Assembly (NCBI GenBank): GCA_964412555.1
Contig: CAYPPG010000081.1
Span: 1 to 30,208, forward strand
Reading direction: 5' to 3'
Source of the DNA: CAYPPG01 sp964412555
Lineage (GTDB): Bacteria; Hinthialibacterota; Hinthialibacteria; Hinthialibacterales; Hinthialibacteraceae
Length of the DNA stretch: 30,208 bases
Below the pieces are notes generated by a model. That model ran no database searches and was not told where the DNA came from. It worked only from the letters and a program-made list of their open reading frames with translations. This document shows, piece after piece, positions 1-6,992 of the stretch. Position numbers and translations under genes: made by a program. Each line of letters starts with the position of its first letter. The first letter of the stretch is position 1.

Positions 1-244
1 GGTAATCCACCTTAAAAAAAGGTTAAATTTGTCTAGACAATGGGGTACACCTTAGCCTTTCGATTCGGTTTCTGCAGAAATTGCGCATGAAATTTATTGT
101 GCCCTGAAAGTTAAAAATCAATTGATTTCTCCACCGGATATTTTTATTGCGGCTACGGCAATAGCGAACAACTTACCATTTTGCACACTAAACCGACAAC
201 ATTTTGAGCGCGTCGACGGTCTTCAATTGCTGGTGGAAGTATAA
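1..244 (+). pseudogene. VapC-like PIN-domain toxin, 3' remnant with in-frame stop
   Basis: The frame ending with TAA at 242-244 translates, from about base 56, into a typical C-terminal half of a VapC-type PIN ribonuclease. It has a PFD step, an AEIAHEIYCALK-like helix, then SPPDIFIAATAIANNLPFCT, where the Asp is the usual third acidic active-site residue, and a final strand near LNRQHFERVDGLQLL. PIN toxins cleave RNA and are usually paired with an antitoxin. The same frame carries a TAG at 53-55 directly before the conserved PFD segment. The other two frames close within the first 26 bases, so the first half cannot enter by a nearby frameshift. I see no antitoxin gene downstream. The N-terminal part lies outside the window. 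The family call is fairly sure; whether the TAG is a real nonsense mutation or a sequence error is open. Confidence 0.6.
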
Positions 245-253
245 TTTTTTCAG

Positions 254-282
254 TAGACAATCCCATTTTTACGCGATATAAG
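254..282 (+). promoter_or_regulatory. sigma70-type promoter upstream of the secreted protein gene
   Basis: TAGACA (254-259) and TATAAG (277-282) each match the -35 and -10 consensus at five of six positions and are separated by exactly 17 bases. The site lies 58 bases upstream of the ATG at 340 and just beyond the broken toxin gene, so the secreted-protein gene is probably transcribed on its own. Confidence 0.5.
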
Positions 283-339
283 TATACCGATTTATTTCAA
301 AAGTTTACCACTGCACAATTCCTGGAGGTTTCTTGTTCT

Positions 340-1611
340 ATGCCTTTTTTGGTGTATCGTTTTATTGCTTTGGTTTTATTGATTGGTTTGGTCATTGTAC
401 CGAATAGTTTTACGCAAGAAAACATCGAGTTAGAAACTCGTTATGTGGAAGAGGTGTTTCCGCAATATCCATTACCCGAACCGGTTTTCACAGAAGCCCC
501 CTATCCCCATTATCAAAAAGTGGGTTTTATTGGAATCCATGAGGGATACGTATGGTCCTGGTCACAGGTCGATGATGCCGTGTATGGGTATCCCATCGAT
601 GAAATGGGGCGGAGAACCGGAGAAGCGGTTTCTTTTATTCCCCCCATGGATGAATTCGAACGAGTCCCGGGATCCGGCAAAACCATGCAGGCAATCCACT
701 ATGATTTGCCAGTCATGAGCGGCCGCTATATGATTTTTGGCGCAGGAGACCAACGGGAGAGATTCGGATTTTATGATGCGGAAAATCCCTATGGCGGAAT
801 TTACGTACTTGACGTACAAGATTCCGAAAACTTTCAATTCATTCATACTTTCAAAACTAGTCTTAGCAGCAGGTTGGTTGTGAAAGACGGTATGCTTTTT
901 GCTGCGGTTATCTTCCATGAAGAGAGAGTGAAAACGAGATACCTGATTGCCTATGAAATCCAAGAAATGCCGGAGCCTGAACCACTTGTGGAGCAATGGC
1001 GAGTTCCTTTTGACAAAGTAATCGAAATGAACGACATCGCGTTCGATCCCCGCGATCCGGATCGAATGTACATCGCCGGGAAGGATGTGACGGTATTTGA
1101 TATGAGTGGTGAGACGCCACAAATCCTTCAAACGTGGAGTATTGACAGCCGCAGTGACTATTTGTGGTATATCGAAGCGTTGGAAAATTCAATACTCTTG
1201 ACAACCGGGCATGTCGATGACCGTTTAGCACGGAACCGAAAAATCCCCCTGACTGAAAGCCGTCAGCCGGAGGGCATAGTGTATACCTTGCCGCTACTCT
1301 ATCCGGAAGGAAATACACCGGAATACTCGCATATCAAAACGATTCGAGAGGGGGGATTTTTGTTGACGGATCTGAATGGAAGCGAACAGTCGATGTATGT
1401 CAGCCGGATCGATGAATACACAGCACTCGAGCCACATGCGCTTTATATATGGCCAGCCGATAATCCGGACCTCACCCATCCTCTGTTCAATTTTATTCGT
1501 TTGAAAGAATACCTGTTCGGGCATGCATATTGGTGGGTGGGAGTATATCAGTTGGATGATTTTCTTACACCTTCGTCTCATATGCGGGATTGGCAACTGC
1601 TGCACCATTAA
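340..1611 (+). CDS. secreted protein of unknown function, possibly beta-propeller
   Basis: A 423-residue protein with an N-terminal hydrophobic signal (residues about 6-22, followed by NSFTQ), so it is probably exported. The remainder is rich in aromatic and acidic residues and in short beta-strand units of the type 'GGIYVLDVQD', 'MYIAGKDVTVFDMSG' and 'LLTTGHVDDRL'. These resemble blades of WD40/YVTN-type beta-propellers, but I recognise no specific family and see no catalytic motif. Translation starts at ATG 340, preceded by GGAGG at 324-328 (11-base gap). It follows a clear promoter and converges with tctA, with only 66 bases between the two stop codons. Existence of the gene is sure; the fold is inference. 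Confidence 0.75.
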   Translation: MPFLVYRFIALVLLIGLVIVPNSFTQENIELETRYVEEVFPQYPLPEPVFTEAPYPHYQKVGFIGIHEGYVWSWSQVDDAVYGYPIDEMGRRTGEAVSFIPPMDEFERVPGSGKTMQAIHYDLPVMSGRYMIFGAGDQRERFGFYDAENPYGGIYVLDVQDSENFQFIHTFKTSLSSRLVVKDGMLFAAVIFHEERVKTRYLIAYEIQEMPEPEPLVEQWRVPFDKVIEMNDIAFDPRDPDRMYIAGKDVTVFDMSGETPQILQTWSIDSRSDYLWYIEALENSILLTTGHVDDRLARNRKIPLTESRQPEGIVYTLPLLYPEGNTPEYSHIKTIREGGFLLTDLNGSEQSMYVSRIDEYTALEPHALYIWPADNPDLTHPLFNFIRLKEYLFGHAYWWVGVYQLDDFLTPSSHMRDWQLLHH

Positions 1612-1677
1612 TATAATCCAATAACAACCAGCACAAGCAACAAGCCAGGTATCATCCTTTGGAAAGTTTTGCGGGAT

Positions 1678-3174
1678 TTATGTACCGTTGGAAGTCGATT
1701 TAAGTTTCAAACTGTTGCGCAATCCGAAAATCACCGTTCCAATGGCAAACAATAATAGTATAGCGGAGATCGGGCGGGTGAAAAACATCATGACACTGGC
1801 ATCCGGCAGTAACATGGCGCGGCGGAGATTGCTTTCCGCCATGGGGCCGAGGATCAACGCCAGCACGATCGGAGCAGCGGGGAAATCATATTTGCGCATG
1901 GCATACCCGACGATTCCCATCACGATAGCAATGGCGACATCGAACAAACTTTGACGCATGGCGTATGCGCCGATTACACTCAATACACAGATCACCGGCA
2001 GCAATAGTTTTTTGTCGATGCTGACAATTTTGGCGATGTATCGGGCAGAGAGAAAACCGACGAAAATCATAACGAAATTGGCCAAAATCATGCTTGCGAA
2101 AAAAGGATATACCACATCCAGATGGTCTTTGAACAACAACGGTCCGGGTTGAAGACCTTGAATCGTCAAGGCACCGAGCATGATGGCCGTAACGGCATCC
2201 CCCGGAATTCCGAGTGTCAACATGGGGATCATGGCGCCACCGGTGGCACCGCTTTTGCAGGCTTCGGGCGCCAACACACCTTCCGGAATGCCGGTCCCGA
2301 ATTTTTCGGGGTGCTTCGAACCTCTTTTGGCCTCGTTCAATCCAATAAAAGCGGCAATATCGCATCCAGCGCCGGGGAGACTGCCGACAAAAGTACCCAT
2401 CAACGCCGTCCGGACAATGAGGAACCAATGTTTCAGCATTTGCCCGATGCGGGGAATGATTTTTTTCAAAACAGGCTGTTCATATGTTCCCTGTACCAGC
2501 ACGGAAATATCGACAAACACCTGAGAAAAGGCGAACAATCCAATCAAGGCAGGAATAAAACTGACCCCATCCAACAATCCCGACATCCCGAAGGTATAGC
2601 GAGGTACACCGGCAACCGGATCGAAACCAACCGTGGCGAGTAGTAAACCGAAGATGCCGGAAATGATTCCTTTCAAGACATTGCCGCCGGAGATGGAAGC
2701 AATCATACTCAAACCAAATACGGCAAGAGCGAAATATTCGGCATAACTAAAGCGTTCGGCAAATTTGGAAATAACCGGGCTGAGGAAAATCATGATGCCA
2801 CAGCTGATAATCCCACCGCAGAAACTGGCAAATGTAACCAATCCCAATGCTTGCCCCGCATCGCCGCGCTGGCTCATGGGGTATCCATCCATCAAGGTGG
2901 CGGCAGATGCAGGAGTTCCCGGCGTTCGAATCAAAATAGCCGGAATGGAGCCGCCGAAAATCGCGCCGATATAAATCCCGATCAGCATAGACATGCTCGC
3001 CTGGGCGGACATCTGCGCGCCGATCGTGAACGGCAGCAAAAGCGCAACACCCATCGTCGCTGTCAATCCAGGGAGTGCCCCGATCACAAGCCCCAACGTC
3101 ACTCCGATAAACAAAACGGAAAAATTTGAAAAGTGCAGTGCAACTGCAAATCCATCCAGGATTGAAGCGTCCAT
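1678..3174 (-). CDS. tctA: tripartite tricarboxylate transporter, large permease subunit TctA
   Basis: A roughly 498-residue integral membrane protein and the large permease of a TctABC-type secondary transporter, which moves carboxylates captured by a periplasmic binding protein. The diagnostic N-terminal segment GALPGLTATMGVALLLPF is present, followed by the usual GIYIGAIFGGSIPAIL and RTPGTPASAATLMDGYP blocks. A second PGAGCDIAAF-type half follows, with about twelve hydrophobic helices. The length is normal for the family. Two ATG codons are adjacent (3177 and 3174). AAGGA lies only 2 bases from the first but 5 from the second, so 3174 is preferred. The tctB stop is 8 bases upstream of the first ATG, so the two permease genes are co-transcribed. 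Substrate specificity cannot be read from TctA. Confidence 0.93.
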   Translation of the reverse strand: MDASILDGFAVALHFSNFSVLFIGVTLGLVIGALPGLTATMGVALLLPFTIGAQMSAQASMSMLIGIYIGAIFGGSIPAILIRTPGTPASAATLMDGYPMSQRGDAGQALGLVTFASFCGGIISCGIMIFLSPVISKFAERFSYAEYFALAVFGLSMIASISGGNVLKGIISGIFGLLLATVGFDPVAGVPRYTFGMSGLLDGVSFIPALIGLFAFSQVFVDISVLVQGTYEQPVLKKIIPRIGQMLKHWFLIVRTALMGTFVGSLPGAGCDIAAFIGLNEAKRGSKHPEKFGTGIPEGVLAPEACKSGATGGAMIPMLTLGIPGDAVTAIMLGALTIQGLQPGPLLFKDHLDVVYPFFASMILANFVMIFVGFLSARYIAKIVSIDKKLLLPVICVLSVIGAYAMRQSLFDVAIAIVMGIVGYAMRKYDFPAAPIVLALILGPMAESNLRRAMLLPDASVMMFFTRPISAILLLFAIGTVIFGLRNSLKLKSTSNGT

Positions 3175-3184
3175 CATATTCCTT

Positions 3185-3667
3185 TTACATTCCTATATCA
3201 AACATCGGTAAGGGCACATTCAAAATACGCTCAAATGCAATATACAACAGTACCGGCAATCCGATCGACCAGCATGAGATTTTCAACCAGTTCCGTTCGC
3301 CCAAGAGCAGCATCATAAAAACGAGATACGCGATGGAAGGTCCAATGTATCCGAGGTAATACATCACCCACCAATAGACAATCAATCCCACAATACAAAT
3401 GATAATCTTGCCGAATGCTTGGGTGCTTACCACAATTTCCTCTTGAGAAGCATCGGATGATTCTGTAAGAGATTGGGGTTTCAGTATCGAGAAATAAATC
3501 AAAACGGCGCTTAACAGGATCAGCAAAATGGACATGACACGGGGAAAGAAAGCCGGACCAACACCTCCTGTTTGAGTATGGTAGTTACCTGCAACCACAA
3601 ACGTGAACAATCCTAAAAATATGAGAACAATTCCTATTACGAGTTCACCGGTTATGTATTGTTTCAT
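3185..3667 (-). CDS. tctB: tripartite tricarboxylate transporter, small permease subunit TctB
   Basis: A 160-residue protein with four predicted transmembrane helices. It has the TctB pattern: an N-terminal helix (IGIVLIFLGLFTFVVAG), a G-x-GPAFFPR turn, a second helix, a charged cytoplasmic loop (about residues 65-90), and two further helices. TctB is the small membrane subunit that pairs with TctA. Start ATG 3667 is chosen over a GTG two codons upstream; the ribosome-binding site is weak. The gene sits between tctA and the structured repeat region that separates it from tctC, so its expression relative to tctC may be set by that spacer. Confidence 0.88.
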   Translation of the reverse strand: MKQYITGELVIGIVLIFLGLFTFVVAGNYHTQTGGVGPAFFPRVMSILLILLSAVLIYFSILKPQSLTESSDASQEEIVVSTQAFGKIIICIVGLIVYWWVMYYLGYIGPSIAYLVFMMLLLGERNWLKISCWSIGLPVLLYIAFERILNVPLPMFDIGM

Positions 3668-3691
3668 TTGCACACTCTGTTAAGTTAAGTC

Positions 3692-4015
3692 ACCCCTTCA
3701 GGGTTGGATTCTTAATTTTTTCAACTTCACCAGGGGCGATGCCCGNNNNNNNNNNNNNNNNNNNNNNNNNNNNNNNNNNNNNNNNNNNNNNNNNNNNNNN
3801 NNNNNNNNNNNNNNNNNNNNNNNNNNNNNNNNNNNNNNNNNNNNNTCTTCTTTCACCCCGTTGGGGTTGGATACTATTATTGGCGCTAAGCGGGTAGCCA
3901 CCCCTTCAGGGTTGGATTCTTAATTTTTTCAACTTCACCAGGGGCGATGCCCGCTGGCTCTCTTCTTTCACCCCGTTGGGGTTGGATACTATTATTGGCG
4001 CTAAGCGGGTAGCCA
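3692..4015. repeat. tandem 115-bp intergenic palindromic repeat, two copies around a gap
   Basis: One complete unit runs from 3901 to 4015. A second copy is split by the N run: its left 53 bases (3693-3745) match 3901-3953, and its right 55 bases (3846-3900) match 3961-4015. Inside each unit are short palindromes: ACCC/GGGT around CTTCA, GGGC/GCCC around GAT, and ACCCC/GGGGT around GTT. Fusion-like 'NPNGVKE' translations of such elements are often mis-annotated as proteins. The element lies in the tctC-tctB spacer. It looks like a REP-type or short mobile palindromic element; I recall similar CCCC-GTT-GGGG repeats in several environmental genomes, but could not search. Confidence 0.85.
3746..3845. 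other. 100-base assembly gap (N run)
   Basis: Exactly 100 unresolved bases, the conventional size for a scaffold gap of unknown length. The flanks are the left and right parts of the 115-bp repeat. If only one unit is interrupted, the true missing sequence is just seven bases, equivalent to 3954-3960; otherwise it is seven plus a whole number of units. Confidence 0.98.
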
Positions 4016-4041
4016 GGACAAGACGTCAGGTCTGTCCTGGC
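4012..4041 (-). promoter_or_regulatory. strong stem-loop in the tctC-tctB spacer
   Basis: Arms 4012-4019 (GCCAGGAC) and 4034-4041 (GTCCTGGC) pair perfectly. Inside, AGAC (4021-4024) pairs with GTCT (4030-4033) around a five-base loop, leaving one bulged A. The stem is twelve pairs with no following U-run, so it suits an mRNA stabiliser or processing barrier 3' of tctC better than a classical terminator. Confidence 0.6.
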
Positions 4042-4058
4042 GATTGAGCATTATCCAC

Positions 4059-4083
4059 CAAGGGTAGACATCCATTACCCTTG
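4059..4083 (-). promoter_or_regulatory. stem-loop directly downstream of tctC
   Basis: CAAGGGTA (4059-4066) pairs perfectly with TACCCTTG (4076-4083) around a nine-base loop. In the transcript this is the first structure after the tctC stop codon, about 34 bases downstream. It has no U-tract. Together with the next stem-loop it could protect the tctC message from 3' decay. Confidence 0.5.
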
Positions 4084-4116
4084 TTACCCTCAAACCATAT
4101 TGATGAAACCTTGTTC

Positions 4117-5073
4117 TTAGGAATCGATGCCAGCTTTATTGATAATCTCCGCGGCGGCTTCTACTTCTTTTTGTAGAAATTTTTGAAATTCTTCCGAATT
4201 CCGGTAACGAAGTCCTAACTGGGCTTTTTGCGCGGCATCTTGGAATGAAGGAGAGTCATAGACTTTCTTGCATCCCGCCTCCAGTGTCGCAATGATATCA
4301 TCCGGTGTTTCCTTCGGGGCGGCGAGACCGCGCCAGGTTCCATGAACCAAATCGATTCCCTGTTCTTTCATGGTGGGAACATCCGGATATTCTGAAAGAC
4401 GTTCTTCAGACATGATTCCGAGAATTTTCAGCCGTCCCACTTCGACATGTTGGCGTACTTCCGCCGGGCTGACGGCCACTGCGTCGATATGCCCTCCGAG
4501 CAGTTGAACAACAGCGGGGGCGGCTCCATCATGCGGAACATGGGTAAATTGAGTATCCATTTTTTGTTCCAACATCGCGGCGCCGATATGCCATACCGAA
4601 CCGGGGCCGGAATTGCCGATTTTGATCGCACTCGGATTCTCTTTGGCATAATCGATCATCTCTTGCAATGAATTCCAGGGGGCATCCGCCTGAACGGTAA
4701 TGGCGGCTGGGTCTTCATTGATCTGCACTATCGCTTTGAAATCCCCGGGGCCAAGATTTGCACGTCCTAATGCCTTGTAAGTGCAAAGTTCATACGTAAT
4801 CAATGTCAGCGTATATCCGTCCGGCCGCGCTTTCGCGCCGAAATCATGACCGGAAATTCCCATCCCGCCGGTTTTGTTGTTGACAGTCCACATAACGCCG
4901 AACACATCGGACGCCTCTTTCGCCAATGCCCGCGCGATGCCGTCGGTGCCGCCGCCAGCCGCCCAGGGAACAATCACCGTGACCGGTTTAGACGGATAGG
5001 GAGCATTTCCGGATGAGCAACCCAAAAATGTTGCGAACAGGATTCCGAAAAGTAAACAATTTTTAAGATTCAT
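4117..5073 (-). CDS. tctC: tripartite tricarboxylate transporter solute-binding protein TctC (lipoprotein)
   Basis: A 318-residue extracytoplasmic binding protein of the Bug/TctC family, which captures a carboxylate and delivers it to TctAB. After the signal comes the classic start of the mature domain, YPSKPVTVIVPWAAGGGTD. Then come GYTLTL, the NPSAIKIGNSGPGS segment, the HVPHDGAAPAVVQLLGGHID block that contributes ligand contacts, and EYPDVPTMKEQGID. The signal ends in FLGC with Cys19, so the protein is probably lipid-anchored rather than freely soluble as in many proteobacterial TctC proteins. Start ATG 5073 is chosen because GGAGG (5080-5084) lies 6 bases upstream; a start seven codons earlier has no such site. 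The gene is 29 bases downstream of the RraA-like gene and precedes a 449-base structured spacer before tctB. Confidence 0.93.
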   Translation of the reverse strand: MNLKNCLLFGILFATFLGCSSGNAPYPSKPVTVIVPWAAGGGTDGIARALAKEASDVFGVMWTVNNKTGGMGISGHDFGAKARPDGYTLTLITYELCTYKALGRANLGPGDFKAIVQINEDPAAITVQADAPWNSLQEMIDYAKENPSAIKIGNSGPGSVWHIGAAMLEQKMDTQFTHVPHDGAAPAVVQLLGGHIDAVAVSPAEVRQHVEVGRLKILGIMSEERLSEYPDVPTMKEQGIDLVHGTWRGLAAPKETPDDIIATLEAGCKKVYDSPSFQDAAQKAQLGLRYRNSEEFQKFLQKEVEAAAEIINKAGIDS

Positions 5074-5102
5074 AAGGTTCCTCCAGAATATCAATGAATA
5101 AT

Positions 5103-5852
5103 TCAGATACGGCCATGCTGTTGTGTCGCCTTGCGAATCGACTTGAGCCGTTTCACCGCTTTCGCTGTGACCGCCTCTTTGGCTTCCAATTCTTGTGCAA
5201 GGGTAAGGATTTCCGAAGCGCGTTCAATCGGAACGACGACCACGCCATCATCATCGCCCACGACAATATCCCCGGGACAAACTTTCACTCCTCCACATAA
5301 GACCGGTTCATTCTTGCTCACAGTCACATAACGCCCTACGGAATTCACGGGAGAAATGGAACGCGTGAAGACAGGAAATCCTTTCTCCCGAATTTCTCCG
5401 ACATCGCGGCATCCTCCATCCAACACAGCGCCCGCAAAACCATTCACCATACAGCCGGTACACATGATCCCCCCAAAAGCCGCAACATCTTGCCCCTGCT
5501 CTCCATCCATGACAACGACAAGCACTCGACCAGGAGGCGCGTTATCGATCAATTCCAACGCCATTGTAGGCGGCTCTTTTTTGAAGGACGGTTTCGCTAA
5601 AACCGTCACGGCATAGCCGCACATTTTTACCGGGAACAAAGGACGAATCTCATGAGTCATAAATCCTCTTTTCCCTACTGTTTGATCGATAGCATCACAG
5701 ACAGATGCCACAGCGACTTCCATAAACCCATCGATCAAAGGATCTTGACTTATTTCTTGTTTGGTAGGAAATGTAGCACAGCCTCCGCATACAATCAAAA
5801 TGCCGAATAAGTATGTGGCAAATCCGAAATATCGCCCATCCATTTTCTTCAT
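5103..5852 (-). CDS. RraA-like / HMG-aldolase family protein with lipoprotein-type signal
   Basis: A 249-residue protein. Residues from about 45 onward are a complete RraA-family domain, a family that includes the RNase E regulator RraA and the metal-dependent 4-hydroxy-4-methyl-2-oxoglutarate aldolases/oxaloacetate decarboxylases. Visible family blocks are DAIDQTVGKRG, GYAVTVLAKP, and NAPPGRVLVVVMDG. Next comes VLDGGCRDVGEIREKGFPVF, with the catalytic Arg and metal-ligand Asp near residues 148-149, then PGDIVVGDDDGVVVVP. Unusually, residues 1-25 look like a bacterial lipoprotein signal: MKK start, hydrophobic stretch FGFATYLFGILIV, then GGC-ATF with Cys25. ATG 5852 is preceded by GAGGA at a good distance. 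The frame is open for 31 codons further upstream but without a comparable site. The gene lies between DUF1638 and tctC in one operon. Enzyme family sure; reaction and location inferred. Confidence 0.82.
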   Translation of the reverse strand: MKKMDGRYFGFATYLFGILIVCGGCATFPTKQEISQDPLIDGFMEVAVASVCDAIDQTVGKRGFMTHEIRPLFPVKMCGYAVTVLAKPSFKKEPPTMALELIDNAPPGRVLVVVMDGEQGQDVAAFGGIMCTGCMVNGFAGAVLDGGCRDVGEIREKGFPVFTRSISPVNSVGRYVTVSKNEPVLCGGVKVCPGDIVVGDDDGVVVVPIERASEILTLAQELEAKEAVTAKAVKRLKSIRKATQQHGRI

Positions 5853-5941
5853 AATTTTCCTCACTGATTTCAAATCATTTGGAATAGTATACAGAGAAAG
5901 AGGCAATTTGAGGACATGTACAGCATGAAATCGACAGAAGT

Positions 5942-6703
5942 TCATTCGGTTGGATCTTCAATTTTTACTGATGTGATGATTTCCGAATCATCATACTTGG
6001 CTTCGATTCGATAGCCGGGCTGGACAACGAGAAATTCCTGTTCATCCCACACACCGTCAACCAATCGCTGCAATAAGGAGATATCTCCTTTGATTTTTAC
6101 ATAGAGCCATCCTTTTCCAGCCGCTTCCCGTTGAGTGTGTTTTTCAAACCGGTCATCCGGTTCGATGCCCATTTCGATAAAAGTCAATTGGCGGTAATGT
6201 TTCGTGATATCGCCCAACTGTTCATACAAGAATTGCGCGTTTTCTTCTCCGTATTTTTCGACCAGCGCCTCATAACTTTGCGCGAGTCCCTGTACATGCC
6301 CGATGGCCAAATGCTTGAGTTCATCGGACACTTCCCCCCGTTCGATCCAGCCGGTGGTGTGAAAATATACACCGGGATTGTTTTGAAAATATCGGTAATA
6401 ACGCTCTTTGTCACCAAGGAACATGGTAATGCAGTCATGCGCCCTTGGAATGACAAGGGGAACGGTTCCGGCTTCCAATCCAACGACTCCATTATTACAG
6501 AGACCGTACCCCATCAAGATCGCATCGTATTCGGATTCATCGATTTTTCCAATTTTGTCCTTCAACCACTGCATCATTTTTTCACGGCCGATATCATGCA
6601 GGCCTTTCGGGAGAAATTCCAAATCCACCTGATTGACAGAACGAGAAATGACATAACAAGCTTCACGATAAAGGACGTCACAACTAATGAGTTTATAGCG
6701 CAT
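5942..6703 (-). CDS. DUF1638 family protein
   Basis: A 253-residue cytoplasmic protein matching the DUF1638 pattern. It has an N-terminal ISCDVLYREAC strand and helix, the GYGLCNNG motif (Cys69), the PRAHDCITMFLG motif (His89, Cys91), and a C-terminal beta-rich tail. Cys8, Cys69, His89 and Cys91 are plausible metal or cofactor ligands. DUF1638 genes are known near corrinoid/methyltransferase genes in anaerobes, but their reaction is not established and no methyltransferase is visible here. The start ATG 6703 has AAGG a few bases upstream. The gene is followed after 89 bases by the RraA-like gene, so a role in the same acid-catabolism pathway is likely. Family assignment is from motif memory. 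Confidence 0.75.
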   Translation of the reverse strand: MRYKLISCDVLYREACYVISRSVNQVDLEFLPKGLHDIGREKMMQWLKDKIGKIDESEYDAILMGYGLCNNGVVGLEAGTVPLVIPRAHDCITMFLGDKERYYRYFQNNPGVYFHTTGWIERGEVSDELKHLAIGHVQGLAQSYEALVEKYGEENAQFLYEQLGDITKHYRQLTFIEMGIEPDDRFEKHTQREAAGKGWLYVKIKGDISLLQRLVDGVWDEQEFLVVQPGYRIEAKYDDSEIITSVKIEDPTE

Positions 6704-6758
6704 GTACTACCTTATAGAAATATTAGATTCAAGAGGCGGTCTTCTTGAGGAACAACCA

Positions 6759-6979
6759 TTACATGTTGAGGAAGATTTCCAGCCTTTCCTCTTTATTTAT
6801 AACAATTTCTTCCGGAAAGCGAAGAACAACAGAGGATTCCTCTTGCCGAACTGAACAATCGATTTGCTTGCCTTCGAGTTGAACGACAATATCACCTACT
6901 TGTTTATTCGCCGGTCCACACCACATGATCCATCGGAACAGCAAGAGGTTTTGTTGTTCGCCTGCTTATCGTCCCTCAT
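6759..6979 (-). pseudogene. small Cys-rich protein gene, frameshifted
   Basis: Directly after the aldolase stop an excellent ribosome-binding site (AGGAG, 6988-6992) precedes ATG 6979. This reads MRDDKQANNKTSCCSDGSCG and stops at 6896. From about 6916 to 6759 another frame is open and reads as an orderly beta-rich segment (QVGDIVVQLEGKQIDCSV, then LRFPEEIVINKEERLEIFL). The two frames meet at a tandem TGTGG duplication (complement of 6916-6925). Removing one five-base unit joins them into a single protein of roughly 70 residues with a CC-x4-CG motif followed by a small beta domain. It may be a recent slipped-strand mutation, a sequence error, or a recoded gene. Function unknown; the position in the operon suggests an accessory to the aldolase or DUF1638 protein. 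Confidence 0.45.
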
Positions 6980-6992
6980 TTTTCTCACTCCT

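Noticed and set aside
2122..2643. 173-codon plus-strand frame inside tctA
   Set aside because: Opposite-strand shadow of the conserved TctA sequence, with low-complexity polar composition.
3698..3901. 67-codon frame on the minus strand running across the N gap (NPNGVKE-like peptide)
   Set aside because: It is a translation of the palindromic repeat and the unresolved bases, with no ribosome-binding site or family match; such peptides are a known annotation artefact.
3692..4015. Possible CRISPR array
   Set aside because: The unit is 115 bp with no alternating unique spacers and no cas genes; it is a plain tandem repeat.
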